NCBI GenBank assembly: GCA_031459935.1
Contig: JAVKHN010000025.1
Span: 1 to 27,468, forward strand
Direction of reading: 5' to 3'
DNA: 27,468 nt
Source: Sysuimicrobium calidum
Lineage (GTDB): Bacteria; Sysuimicrobiota; Sysuimicrobiia; Sysuimicrobiales; Sysuimicrobiaceae
Part shown: in pieces, positions 7,323 to 15,479 of the stretch
How the letters are laid out: each line of letters opens with the position of its first letter
How positions within the stretch are numbered: the stretch's first letter is position 1
Program-made: the position numbers and the translations under genes
The notes under the pieces: model-generated
What the model was told of the DNA's origin: nothing
What the model saw: the letters and a program-made list of their open reading frames with translations, nothing else
Databases searched by the model: none

Positions 7323-8405
7323 ATGAAGGCAGCGGTTCTGGAGGAATACAAAAAGCCTCTGGTCATTCAAGAGGTGGAGGTGGACGAAGTCGGTCCCCGG
7401 GAGATCCTGGTGCGCACCATGGCCGCGGGGGTGTGCCACAGCGACCTGCACATCGCGGAAGGGGACGCCCCCTGGCCGGTTCCCGTGGTGTTGGGGCACG
7501 AGGCGGCGGGGGTGGTGGAGAAGGTGGGGAGCCTGGTGACCCGGGTGAAGCCCGGGGACCACGTGGTGGTGTGCGTGACCCCCTTCTGTGGGCAATGCGA
7601 GAAATGCCTCACGGGACACATGAACCTGTGCCAGAACCCGCTTACAAGACGTGGACCTCAGGATCCCCCGCGCCTGCGGCGGAACGGGCAACCCATGGGG
7701 CAGTTTGCCGGCATCGGGGCCTTCGCGGAGCAGATGCTGGTGCACGAGAACGCGGCGGTGGCGATTCCGGAGGAGATCCCGTTCGAGGTGGCGGCGCTCG
7801 TGAGCTGCGGGGTGCTGACCGGGGTGGGAGCGGTGTTCAACAAAGCCAAGGTGCAGCCCGGCAGCACGGTGGCGGTCTTCGGCCTGGGGGGTGTGGGCAC
7901 CGCGGTGCTTCAGGGGGCGTACCTGGCCGGAGCCCGCCGGATCATCGCGGTGGACATCCTGCCGCAGAAACTGGAGATGGCGAAGCGGTTTGGGGCCACG
8001 GACGTGGTGAACGCGTCGGAAGTGGACCCGGTGGAGGCAATTCTGAAGTTGACGGGAGAAGGGGTAGATTACTCCTTTGCGGTGGCGGGCTCCGCAAAGG
8101 TGTACCGGCAGTGCGTGGACTGCCTGGCGCCGCTGGGGACCGCCACCGTGATCGGGTTGGTCCCTCCCGGAGAGCGGCTCGAGCTGAATCCCCGCCAGAT
8201 CCTGTGGGAGCGGGCCATTCAAGGGTGCATCATGGGGTCCAACCGCTTCCCGGTGGACATTCCGCGGTACCTGGAGCTGTACCGGCAGGGGCGGCTGAAG
8301 CTGGACGAGATGGTGAGCCGGCGGGCGGGGCTGGAGTCCGTGAACGAGAGCTTCGAGTGGATGCGCAGGGGAGAGGTGATCCGAACGGTCCTCACCTTCT
8401 CGTGA
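7323..8405 (+). CDS. Zinc-dependent alcohol dehydrogenase (class III-like MDR family)
   Basis: This 360-residue medium-chain dehydrogenase/reductase oxidises an alcohol or reduces an aldehyde. Catalytic zinc ligands are Cys38 (GVCHSD), His59 with Glu60 (LGHEAAG) and Cys162 (SCGVLTG). The structural zinc site has the full Cys89, 92, 95 and 103 pattern (CGQCEKCLTGHMNLC). The coenzyme loop GLGGVG is at 187-192, with acidic Asp211 at the end of the next strand, which favours NAD over NADP. A segment of about 20 residues after the structural zinc site, plus GSNRFPVDIPRYLELY near 300, resembles the class III / NDMA-type actinobacterial and Chloroflexi enzymes. A GGGAGGGGGAGG ribosome-binding stretch precedes ATG 7323. 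Its stop lies 11 bases from the convergent sugar operon. The substrate is unknown. Confidence 0.93.
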   Translation: MKAAVLEEYKKPLVIQEVEVDEVGPREILVRTMAAGVCHSDLHIAEGDAPWPVPVVLGHEAAGVVEKVGSLVTRVKPGDHVVVCVTPFCGQCEKCLTGHMNLCQNPLTRRGPQDPPRLRRNGQPMGQFAGIGAFAEQMLVHENAAVAIPEEIPFEVAALVSCGVLTGVGAVFNKAKVQPGSTVAVFGLGGVGTAVLQGAYLAGARRIIAVDILPQKLEMAKRFGATDVVNASEVDPVEAILKLTGEGVDYSFAVAGSAKVYRQCVDCLAPLGTATVIGLVPPGERLELNPRQILWERAIQGCIMGSNRFPVDIPRYLELYRQGRLKLDEMVSRRAGLESVNESFEWMRRGEVIRTVLTFS

Positions 8406-8416
8406 GACGAGACCGA

Positions 8417-9160
8417 TTAACTGCGGGCCGCAGCGATCCGGTCGCCCGCGATGATGAGCTCCAGTAGCTCCTCCTCGGTGGTCTCGGCGACTCGTCGGAC
8501 GCCGACGTTGCGGCCCTGCTTGAGCACCATGACGCGGTCTCCGATCTGCAGGATCTCCTGCAGCCGGTGGCTGATGAAGATGCAGGCCATCCCCTGGTCC
8601 CGCAGGGTGCGAACCAAGGCCAGTACCTGCTGGGTGGCGGCGGGGGAGAGGTTCGCGGTGGGCTCGTCCAGGATGAGGACCTTGGGATCGAAGGAGAGGG
8701 CGCGGGCGATGGCCACGCTCTGCCGCTGTCCTCCGGAGAGCGTGGCCACCGCCCGCCGCGTGGGCAGCGGCTCGATCCCCAGACGGGAGAGGACCTTCTG
8801 CGCCTCCCGGTCCATCCGGAGCCGGTCCACGAACCATCCGTGGCGGGGCCAGCGGCCCAGCCAGATGTTCTGGGCCACGTCCAGGTTCTCGCACAGGGCG
8901 AGGTCCTGGTAGACCATCTCGATCCCCAGCGCTCGGGCGTCCGCGGGACTCGCGAAACGCACCCGCCGCCCCTCGAACACGATCTCCCCCTCGTCCAATT
9001 GGTAGGCGCCCGACAGGATCTTCATGAGGGTGGACTTCCCGGCCGCGTTGTCTCCCACGAGTCCGAGGATCTCCCCGGCATTCAGCACAAGGTCCACCCC
9101 CCGGAGGGCCTCTACGGCTCCGAAGCGCTTGCGGATCCCCCGCATCTCCACGAGCGGCAT
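8417..9160 (-). CDS. Sugar ABC transporter ATPase, single domain (CUT2 set A)
   Basis: This 247-residue nucleotide-binding subunit is of the RbsA/XylG/FrcA type. It has a Walker A GDNAAGKST (36-44, with Ala where Gly is usual at 39), signature LSGGQRQ (141-147), Walker B VLILDEP with Glu166, and switch His198 (ISHRL). The YQDLALCENLDVAQNI segment (84-99) is typical of ribose-type ATPases. RbsA proteins are usually about 500 residues with two domains; here only one is present, as in FrcA. The start is ATG 9160, with AGGGAG six bases upstream; the frame extends to 9208 without support. It is the last gene of the 14-gene minus-strand cluster and powers the adjacent permease, perhaps together with the paralogous ATPase at 11226-11966. 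Confidence 0.93.
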   Translation of the reverse strand: MPLVEMRGIRKRFGAVEALRGVDLVLNAGEILGLVGDNAAGKSTLMKILSGAYQLDEGEIVFEGRRVRFASPADARALGIEMVYQDLALCENLDVAQNIWLGRWPRHGWFVDRLRMDREAQKVLSRLGIEPLPTRRAVATLSGGQRQSVAIARALSFDPKVLILDEPTANLSPAATQQVLALVRTLRDQGMACIFISHRLQEILQIGDRVMVLKQGRNVGVRRVAETTEEELLELIIAGDRIAAARS

Positions 9161-9173
9161 CGCACGCTCCCTG

Positions 9174-9206
9174 GAGCACGGGGGGCCGAACCGGCCCCCC
9201 GTGCTC
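9174..9206 (-). terminator. GC-rich hairpin after the binding-protein gene (attenuator or mRNA-protecting stem)
   Basis: A perfect inverted repeat has 14-base arms (GAGCACGGGGGGCC at 9174-9187 and its complement at 9193-9206) around a 5-base loop. It begins within the stop codon of the binding-protein gene and ends 13 bases before the ATPase start, leaving the ATPase ribosome-binding site free. There is no T-run after it, so it is not a textbook intrinsic terminator. Stems at this place in binding-protein operons are known to block 3' exonucleases and raise the level of the binding-protein message. That role here is inferred. Confidence 0.75.
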
Positions 9207-10158
9207 ACTTCAAGAACCTGTCCACGTTCTCCTTGGTCACCACATCCACGCCGGTGTTGTAGAAACGCTGGGCGGGATTGCGCTTGCGCACCACGATGTC
9301 GTAGAGGAGTTCCATGCTCCGGACGCCCATCTGGTAGGGCCGCTGGCCCACCAGCCCGTGCACGTAGCCTTCCTTGAGGAGCCGCAGCTCCGGCTCTAGG
9401 GTATCGAAGGACACGATCACGAACTTCCCGGCTTTGATGTCCGCCTCCTTCTTCTTGATCGCGTTCTTGTAGGCCTCCGGTGCGAAGAGGGGCCAGCCCC
9501 CCACCATGACGATGGCGGTGAGATCCGGGTTCGCGGTGATCATCTGCTCCACCAGCTGCACGGCTCGGTTGATGTCGTCGTTGCTGGGGAAGGGAGAGCC
9601 CCGCACCTCCCGGTAGTTCATCCCCCGCACGATGCTCTTGAAGCCCCGGATCCGCGCGTTGAGGTTCTGGGCGCCGAGTCCTCCCGTGAGGATCCCGTAG
9701 ACAGCCCCTTGTGGCGCGAAGCGCAGGAAGAGCCTGCCCAGCTCACGGCCCGCGGCCTCGTTGTCCGTCCCCACGAAGGCGAGCCGTCCGCTCTCCGGAG
9801 CCGCGTCGGAGTCGAAGGTGACCACGGGAATGCCGCTTCCCATGGCCTTCCGGATCACGGGGACCACACTCTTCGCGTCCACGGGCGAGATGGACATCCC
9901 GTCCACTTTCCGGCTCACCAGACCCTCCAGGACCTGAATTTGAGGCGCGATCTCCGTGCGCTCGGGGCCCGTGTACTCGCACACCACGCCCAGGCGTCTG
10001 GCGGCATCCATGCAGCCGTCACGGGCCTGGTTGAAGAAGGGGTTGTTGATGGCCTTGGGGACTAAGGCGAACGTGGGTCGGCGGACCTGGCCCGCGAGGG
10101 AAGCGGACGAAAGCACAAGGCCGACCACAAGACTCAGGATCAATCCGATCCCGCGCAT
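9205..10158 (-). CDS. Ribose/fructose-type sugar-binding protein (CUT2 set A)
   Basis: This 317-residue periplasmic binding protein is of the RbsB fold (Peripla_BP_4). A signal peptide covers about residues 1-23 (hydrophobic LILSLVVGLVLSSASLAG), without a lipobox. Typical elements follow: NNPFFNQARDG, the EGLVSRKVDGMSISPVD segment, IPVVTFDSDAPE-like sequence, FVGTDNEAAGRELG and a C-terminal FYNTGVDVVT. Cys49 and Cys60 in the mature protein flank the first helix and could form a disulphide. The ATG at 10158 is preceded by GGAGGTGAGAGC; the open frame reaching 10239 has no start signal. The stop codon lies in a strong hairpin, followed by the ATPase gene. The bound sugar is unknown. Confidence 0.93.
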   Translation of the reverse strand: MRGIGLILSLVVGLVLSSASLAGQVRRPTFALVPKAINNPFFNQARDGCMDAARRLGVVCEYTGPERTEIAPQIQVLEGLVSRKVDGMSISPVDAKSVVPVIRKAMGSGIPVVTFDSDAAPESGRLAFVGTDNEAAGRELGRLFLRFAPQGAVYGILTGGLGAQNLNARIRGFKSIVRGMNYREVRGSPFPSNDDINRAVQLVEQMITANPDLTAIVMVGGWPLFAPEAYKNAIKKKEADIKAGKFVIVSFDTLEPELRLLKEGYVHGLVGQRPYQMGVRSMELLYDIVVRKRNPAQRFYNTGVDVVTKENVDRFLK

Positions 10159-10225
10159 GCTCTCACCTCCGGAATTGGGTTGATTTTGCAGGATCCAACA
10201 CGGTCCGCGCATCTTCCACCCCCTC

Positions 10226-11224
10226 TCACCCGGATACAATCCGCAGCCGCAGCCGATCCACGAGCACGGCCGCGATGATGGTGGTGCCGATCACCACCTG
10301 CTGCCAGAACGCGGGGACCCCTACGATGACCATGGCGTTCTGCAGGACCCCGATGAGGGCGGCCCCCACGAACAATCCCAGGATGGAGCCGCGGCCGCCC
10401 TGCAGGCTCACGCCGCCGATCACCACCGCGGCGATCACGCTGAGCTCCATCCCCTGGCCCAGCGTGGCGTCTCCCACGGACAGGCGGGCCGCGAGGAGGA
10501 TCCCGGTGAGGGCCGCGAGCCCTCCGCTTGCGACGTACGCGATGCACCGCACCCGGGCCACGGGGATCCCCGCAAGACGGGCCGCTTCCGCGTTGCCGCC
10601 CACCGCGTACAGGTTGTAGCCATAGGGCGTACGGGTGGTGACCAGCCAGCCCAGAAGAACTACGGCCACCATGTAGATCACCGGGGCGGGCACCGGTCCC
10701 ACGAACCCCGCGCCCAGGGACACGAACAAATCCGCCTGGGGGCCGAGCTCGGTGATGGGGAAGCCGCGGGTGATGACCAGAGCGAGTCCGCCCGCGATGG
10801 AAAGCATGCCCAGGGTGGGGATGAGGGGAGTCAGGCGGGCACGGGTGACCAGCAGGCCGTTGACCGAACCGGCCACAAGTCCCGTCAGCACCCCCGCCCC
10901 GATGGCCGGGAGGAGTTCGTAGCCCAGGCTCAGGAGCTTCGTGGTGACCACGCCTCCAAGGCTCATCACGGAGCCCACGGAGAGGTCAATCCCGCCCCCG
11001 CCGCTCAGGATGACCAGGGCCTCGCCTACGCCCGCGGCCGCGATGAAGGCGAAGTTGCGGGCGATCTGGAAGAGGTTGTCGGGCTGCAGGAAACGGGGGG
11101 CGAGAGCCCCGACCACGGCCATGATGAGCCCCAGGGCCGCCACCATGGCGAGCTCGTAGGAGACCTCCACCCGCTGCGGCCCCCGGGTCGGAGGAGCCGC
11201 CACCCCGTCCGTCTTCTGCGCCAC
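10226..11224 (-). CDS. Sugar ABC transporter permease, RbsC family (CUT2 set A)
   Basis: This 332-residue inner-membrane permease has about eight to ten hydrophobic segments starting near residue 24. It carries the CUT2 permease signature GGIDLSVGSVMSLGGVV (about 76-92) and the conserved cytoplasmic loop YAVGGNAEAARLAGIPV near 207-223, which contacts the ATPase, followed by VIGGVSLQGGRGSILG. It would form the channel for the binding protein encoded directly downstream. The GTG start at 11224 lies one base after the TAG of the preceding ATPase gene, with GGAGG just before, so translation is coupled. It is paralogous to the permease at 12970-13965. Confidence 0.93.
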   Translation of the reverse strand: MAQKTDGVAAPPTRGPQRVEVSYELAMVAALGLIMAVVGALAPRFLQPDNLFQIARNFAFIAAAGVGEALVILSGGGGIDLSVGSVMSLGGVVTTKLLSLGYELLPAIGAGVLTGLVAGSVNGLLVTRARLTPLIPTLGMLSIAGGLALVITRGFPITELGPQADLFVSLGAGFVGPVPAPVIYMVAVVLLGWLVTTRTPYGYNLYAVGGNAEAARLAGIPVARVRCIAYVASGGLAALTGILLAARLSVGDATLGQGMELSVIAAVVIGGVSLQGGRGSILGLFVGAALIGVLQNAMVIVGVPAFWQQVVIGTTIIAAVLVDRLRLRIVSG

Positions 11225-11225
11225 C

Positions 11226-11966
11226 CTAGGCCGCCTCCACCCCCACCATCATCCGCACGATCTCCTCCTCCGTGGTCTCCCCGGTGCGTCGCTCGCCCAC
11301 CTTCACCCCTCTCCTCAGCACCACGATCCGGTCGCACACCGCGAAGATGTCCGGCAGGCTGTGGCTGATGACGATCACGCTCTTTCCTTGCTCCCGGAGA
11401 CGGCGCACCAGCTCCAGCACCCGGGCCCGCTCCCGAACGCCTAAGGCGGCCGTGGGCTCGTCCATGATCACGATGCGGGCGTCCCAGTACACCGCCCGAC
11501 TGATGGCCACCGCCTGCCGCTGCCCACCGGAGAGGTGCCGTACCAGGGTCCGCACGGAGGGAAGGTGGATCTCCAGCCGCTGAAGCACCTGGGAGGCAGC
11601 TTCCTCCATGGGACGGCGGGCCAGGACCCGTAGCAATCCCCAACCGTATCCCAGCTCCCGCCCCAGGAAGATGTTTCCCGCCACGTCCAGGTTCTCCGCA
11701 AGCGCCAGGTCCTGATAGATGGTCTCGATCCCTGCGGCCCGGGCCTCCCGGGGGCTGGCGAACCGCACGGGCCGGCCCTCGAGTTCAAGGGTGCCCGCAT
11801 CCGGCGGGTAAACCCCCGAGAGGATCTTGATGAGGGTGGATTTCCCCGCCCCGTTGTCGCCCACGAGCCCCAGCACCTCTGCGGGATACAGGTCCACGTC
11901 CACCTCCCGCAGGGCCTGGACGGCCCCGAAACGCTTGGAGATCCCCCGGGCCCGCAGCAGAGGCAC
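11226..11966 (-). CDS. Sugar ABC transporter ATPase, single domain (CUT2 set B)
   Basis: This 246-residue single-domain ATPase is a clear paralogue of the one at 8417-9160. It has Walker A GDNGAGKST (36-44), signature LSGGQRQAVAISRA (145-158), Walker B IVIMDEP with Glu170 and switch His202. The shared YQDLALAENLDVAGNI segment marks the ribose/fructose-type group. The two paralogues differ in the D-loop region (AALGVRER here, ANLSPAAT in the other). The GTG start at 11966 lies two bases beyond the TAG of the binding-protein gene, and its own stop is one base before the next permease. It could act as a homodimer or pair with its paralogue. Confidence 0.93.
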   Translation of the reverse strand: MPLLRARGISKRFGAVQALREVDVDLYPAEVLGLVGDNGAGKSTLIKILSGVYPPDAGTLELEGRPVRFASPREARAAGIETIYQDLALAENLDVAGNIFLGRELGYGWGLLRVLARRPMEEAASQVLQRLEIHLPSVRTLVRHLSGGQRQAVAISRAVYWDARIVIMDEPTAALGVRERARVLELVRRLREQGKSVIVISHSLPDIFAVCDRIVVLRRGVKVGERRTGETTEEEIVRMMVGVEAA

Positions 11967-11968
11967 GC

Positions 11969-12955
11969 CTACGGCTTCCAGGTGTGCGGGATCCCGAGCT
12001 CATCCAGCTTCTTCGCATACGCGGCGAGCGTGGCCCGGGTCACCACGTCCACCCCCGTGTCCACGATGCGATTCGCGGGTACCCTGTACCTCTGTAGAGC
12101 CCGGTCTACCCCCTCCCGGGCCATGAGGGTCAGGAGCTCCACGCTCCGGTAGCCCTGGAAGTACTCCCGCTGGGCCACGAGCACGTGGATGGCACCCTCC
12201 TTCAGCAGGGCAATGTGCTCGTCCGTGGCATCGAAGGCCACGATCCGGAGCCTGCCGGCCATCCGGGCCTCCTTGGCCGCGCGGGCCCAGGCCGGTCCGT
12301 TGTACGCGTACACCCCGTAGGCCCCCGCGAGGTCCGGATGGGCCCGGAGGGTGGCGGCCGCGAGGCTCACCGCGGTCGCGGCGTCCTCCTTGTCGTTGTT
12401 GGTGGCCACGATGCGGATCCGGGTGCCCTGGATGGCCTGCTTGAAGCCCTCGATGCGCTGGAGAGAGTTGAGGGCCGTGAGGCTCCCCGTGCCGATGGCC
12501 ACCTTCCCCCCCTGCGGCAGGAGCCGGCGCATCTCGCGACCCGCGATGCGGCCCGCCGCCAGGTTGTCCGTGCCGATGTACGCGATCCGCACGCTCTCCG
12601 GCGCGTCCGTATCCAGGGTGATCACGGGAATGCCTGCCTCCCGCCCCTTCTTGATGGTGGGGGCCAACGCCTTGGGATCTGAGGGCGCGATGGCAATGCC
12701 GGAGACCTTCTGGGCGATGTAGGTCTCCATGGTGCTGATCTGGGCGGCCACGTCCTCCTTCTGCGGCACGAAGAACACGGCCTGCACGCCCAGCTTCTGG
12801 GCCGCGGCCTTCACCCCCCGCTCCACGTTGGCCCAGTACGGGTGCACGGACTTCCCGATCACCACCACCCGGATCTGCGGTGCGGGAGCCGCTGCCTGAC
12901 CGATGAGCGCCATGGCGGCCAGGGCCGCCATGGCCAACAGGGTCGTCCTTCTCAT
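11969..12955 (-). CDS. Ribose/fructose-type sugar-binding protein (CUT2 set B)
   Basis: This 328-residue periplasmic RbsB-fold protein has signal peptide MRRTTLLAMAALAAMALIGQ followed by an Ala-rich cleavage site. Landmarks are HPYWANVERGVKAAAQKLG, TYIAQKVSGIAIAPSD, AGIPVITLDTDAPES, YIGTDNLAAGRIAG and, at the end, RIVDTGVDVVTRATL, which matches the C-terminal motif of its paralogue at 9205-10158. The ATG at 12955 follows GGGAGGGATCCTC. The open frame upstream to 13597 runs antiparallel in phase through the permease gene and is not part of the protein. Set B may bind a different sugar from set A; the ligand is not predictable. Confidence 0.94.
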   Translation of the reverse strand: MRRTTLLAMAALAAMALIGQAAAPAPQIRVVVIGKSVHPYWANVERGVKAAAQKLGVQAVFFVPQKEDVAAQISTMETYIAQKVSGIAIAPSDPKALAPTIKKGREAGIPVITLDTDAPESVRIAYIGTDNLAAGRIAGREMRRLLPQGGKVAIGTGSLTALNSLQRIEGFKQAIQGTRIRIVATNNDKEDAATAVSLAAATLRAHPDLAGAYGVYAYNGPAWARAAKEARMAGRLRIVAFDATDEHIALLKEGAIHVLVAQREYFQGYRSVELLTLMAREGVDRALQRYRVPANRIVDTGVDVVTRATLAAYAKKLDELGIPHTWKP

Positions 12956-12969
12956 GAGGATCCCTCCCT

Positions 12970-13965
12970 TCATGGAGTTTTCCGCCGCCGGAGGATGTCC
13001 ACCGTGACGGCGGCAAGCAGAATCCCGCCGAGCACCATGTCCTGGTAGTACGAGGAGATGTCGATGAGGATCATGCCGTTCACCACCACGGCCATGAGGG
13101 CACCGCCCAGCAGGGCCCCCAGGATGGTCCCCTCGCCGCCGAAGAGGCTCGTGCCGCCGATGACCGTGGCCGCGATGGCCCACAGTTCGTACGCCCCGCC
13201 CACGTTGGGGTTCCCCTGGCCCAGGCGTGCCGCCACCACGATCCCCGTAAGCCCCGCGATGAACCCGCAGGCCCCGTAGGCGAAGACGCGCACCCCGTCC
13301 ACGTGGATGCCTGCAGCTCGGGCGGCCTGGAGGTTCCCGCCCACCGCATAGAGGTGTCGGCCCAGCACCGTGGCGTGCAGGAGGAATCCGCACACCCCTG
13401 CCACCCCCAGCAGGACCACGAAGGGCACGGGAATCCCCCCGAGATCCCCCTGTCCCAGGTAGAGGTAGGGAGTCTCCGGGAGGGCGATGATGAAGCCCTT
13501 CGTCATCACGGAGCTGAGCCCCCGGGCCCACATCAAGGTGGCCAGGGTGATGATGAAGGGTGGAACGCCCAGCTTGGTGACAAACAGGCCGTGCCACATG
13601 CCCACCGCGGAGGAGAGGGCGAGCACGGCCAGGATGGCCAGTAGCCAGTGCACGTTCCAGGAGACCATGAGGTAGGCGGCCACCATGTTCGTGAGCGCCA
13701 CCATGGACCCGACGGAGAGGTCGATGCCGCCGGTGATGATCACCAGGGTCTGTCCCACCCCCAGCAGGGTGTAGCGGGGCATGTCCCGGAGGATGATGTT
13801 GAGGTTGGAAGCCGTGAGAAACGTGGGGTTGCGCCAGGTGAAGAAAGCCACCAAAACCGCGAGGGCCAGGAGGATGTTGAGCTCCCGGAAGCGGATCGAG
13901 GGAGCGGCCGGCCGGCCCGTGGCTGGCCGCCGACGTTCCACCACGAGCGTTTCGTGTTTCCCCAT
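12970..13965 (-). CDS. Sugar ABC transporter permease, RbsC family (CUT2 set B)
   Basis: This 331-residue inner-membrane permease has an N-terminal cytoplasmic stretch of about 27 residues, then some eight to ten membrane segments. It carries the signature ITGGIDLSVGSMVALTNMV (about 76-94), the ATPase-contacting loop YAVGGNLQAARAAGIHV, and VIGGTSLFGGEGTILGALLG near the end. The ATG start at 13965 shares its A with the TGA of the xylulokinase gene, so translation is coupled. The binding protein follows after 14 bases. It is paralogous to the permease at 10226-11224, and both sets have the same order: permease, binding protein, ATPase. Confidence 0.94.
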   Translation of the reverse strand: MGKHETLVVERRRPATGRPAAPSIRFRELNILLALAVLVAFFTWRNPTFLTASNLNIILRDMPRYTLLGVGQTLVIITGGIDLSVGSMVALTNMVAAYLMVSWNVHWLLAILAVLALSSAVGMWHGLFVTKLGVPPFIITLATLMWARGLSSVMTKGFIIALPETPYLYLGQGDLGGIPVPFVVLLGVAGVCGFLLHATVLGRHLYAVGGNLQAARAAGIHVDGVRVFAYGACGFIAGLTGIVVAARLGQGNPNVGGAYELWAIAATVIGGTSLFGGEGTILGALLGGALMAVVVNGMILIDISSYYQDMVLGGILLAAVTVDILRRRKTP

Positions 13966-15479
13966 CAGCTCAGCCGCCCCAGAGCATGCATCCCCGGCCG
14001 GAGCACAGGATAGAGTTCGACGTACACCCGGTACAGCTCCTCGTAATGGCCTCCGGCTTTACCCGGGAAGGTTCGATCCACCACATGCACGGTCCGCTCG
14101 CACGCGGCCTCCACGGAAGGGAAGATCCCAACCCCGACGCCGGCCAGCAGAGCTGCCCCGTACGCGGCGCCCTCCGTGGTGGTCACGGTGGCGATCTCCG
14201 CTCCGAGCACGTCCGCAAGGATCTGGCGCCACAGTTGGCTTCGGGCGCCCCCGCCGGAGACCCGGATCTCCCGGGCCGCCACCCCCATGGCCCGCAGGAT
14301 CTCGAAGGCATCCCGCAGTCCGAACGCCACGCCTTCCAGCACCGCCCGAACCATGTGTGCCCGGGTGTGCCGGAGCGCGAGGCCCACAAAGGCTCCCCGG
14401 GCGAAGGGATCCGCATGAGGCGTCCGCTCGCCTGCAAGATAGGGCAGAAACAGCAATCCCTCACTGCCCGCGGGGACCTCCGCTGCCTCCGCGGTCATCC
14501 GGTCGTAGGGATCCTGGCCGGTCCGTAGCCAGGACTCGACCTGCAACGCGTCCCGCAGCCAGCGCAAAGATCCTCCCGCCGCCAGCATCACGCCCATCAC
14601 GTGCCACTTCCCCGGAACCGCGGCGCAGAAGGTGTGCACGCGCCCTGTGGGATCCACCTGCACCTCGTCCAGGTGTGCGAAGACCACGCCTGAGGTCCCG
14701 AGGGTCACGGAGACGAGGCCTCCCCGCACGATCCCGGTTCCCACTGCCTGCGCCGCCTGGTCGCCTGCTCCGGCCACCACGGGCGTTCCAGCCCGGAGCC
14801 CCGTGGCCTGTGCGGCCTCCTCCGACACTCCCCCGCTCACCTCCGGGGACTCGAGGACCTCCGGAAGCCAGGCGCGGGGGATCTCCAGGGCCGCGAGCAT
14901 CTCCTCCGACCACCGCCGGTTCCGTACGTCAAACAGAGAAGTTCCCGAGGCATCCGCCACGTCCGTGACGAATCGGCCTACGAGCCGGTACCGGAGGTAG
15001 TCCTTGGGAAGCAGCACGTGGGCGATGTGGCGGTAGCGTTCCGGCTCGTGCCGGCGCACCCAGAGGAGCTTCGGCGCGGTGAACCCCGTGAGCACAGGGT
15101 TCGCGGTGAGCGCCATCACCCGCTGCGACCCCACGCGTTCCGTGATCCACGCGGCCTCCTCGGCGGTGCGCTGGTCGTTCCAGAGAATGGCCGGACGCAG
15201 CACCTGGCCCCGTTCGTCCAGGGCCACAAGGCCGTGCATCTGGCCCGTGAGGCCCACCGCCACCACCTCCGCGGGCACCTGCGCCAGCACCGTCCGGATG
15301 CTGTGCACCGTGGCCTCCCACCACGCCTCCGGAGCCTGCTCCGTCCACCCGGGCCGGGGTACCAGGAGCGGGTAGTCGTGCGTGGACGCGGCGAGCACGC
15401 GACCGTCGGGATCCACGAGCGCCACCTTGGCTCCCGTGGTGCCCACGTCAATCCCGAGAAGGGCTACCGGAGCCGTCAT
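13965..15479 (-). CDS. xylB: Xylulokinase (FGGY carbohydrate kinase)
   Basis: This 504-residue cytoplasmic kinase of the FGGY family phosphorylates a ketose, most likely D-xylulose, with ATP. It shows the N-terminal phosphate loop GIDVGTTGAK (9-18), the XylB-type substrate motif GLTGQMHGLV (76-85), LWNDQRT (99-105), the catalytic base Asp240 in VAGAGDQAAQAVG, and the C-terminal FGGY signature around VRAVLEGVAFGLRDAFEIL. The Met-His and Trp-Asn-Asp residues are those of xylulokinases rather than glycerol or gluconate kinases. The ATG at 15479 overlaps the TGA of the isomerase-like gene (ATGA); the frame's extension to 15587 is antisense noise. With the isomerase-like protein it probably forms a ketose-forming and phosphorylating pair, although the actual sugar could differ. 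Confidence 0.9.
   Translation of the reverse strand: MTAPVALLGIDVGTTGAKVALVDPDGRVLAASTHDYPLLVPRPGWTEQAPEAWWEATVHSIRTVLAQVPAEVVAVGLTGQMHGLVALDERGQVLRPAILWNDQRTAEEAAWITERVGSQRVMALTANPVLTGFTAPKLLWVRRHEPERYRHIAHVLLPKDYLRYRLVGRFVTDVADASGTSLFDVRNRRWSEEMLAALEIPRAWLPEVLESPEVSGGVSEEAAQATGLRAGTPVVAGAGDQAAQAVGTGIVRGGLVSVTLGTSGVVFAHLDEVQVDPTGRVHTFCAAVPGKWHVMGVMLAAGGSLRWLRDALQVESWLRTGQDPYDRMTAEAAEVPAGSEGLLFLPYLAGERTPHADPFARGAFVGLALRHTRAHMVRAVLEGVAFGLRDAFEILRAMGVAAREIRVSGGGARSQLWRQILADVLGAEIATVTTTEGAAYGAALLAGVGVGIFPSVEAACERTVHVVDRTFPGKAGGHYEELYRVYVELYPVLRPGMHALGRLS

Noticed and set aside
8398..8412. Small inverted repeat TCTCGT-GAG-ACGAGA between the convergent dehydrogenase and ATPase ends, as a two-way terminator
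   Set aside because: The stem is only six pairs with a three-base loop and neither side has a T-run; too weak to call.
8421..8433. Palindrome CTGCGGGCCGCAG near the end of the set A ATPase gene
   Set aside because: It lies within coding sequence, has no room for a loop, and such GC palindromes are expected by chance here.
11969..13597. Apparent fusion of the set B binding protein to about 210 extra N-terminal residues
   Set aside because: The extra part overlaps the permease gene in another frame; a signal peptide and ribosome-binding site define the start at 12955. The same reasoning removes extensions of the kinase (to 18591), xylB (to 15587), lacI (to 23778) and mutL (to 26403).
13781..14968. 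A 395-codon plus-strand open frame opposite the permease and xylB
   Set aside because: Extremely Arg/Pro-rich shadow of a real gene with no recognisable domain or ribosome-binding site.
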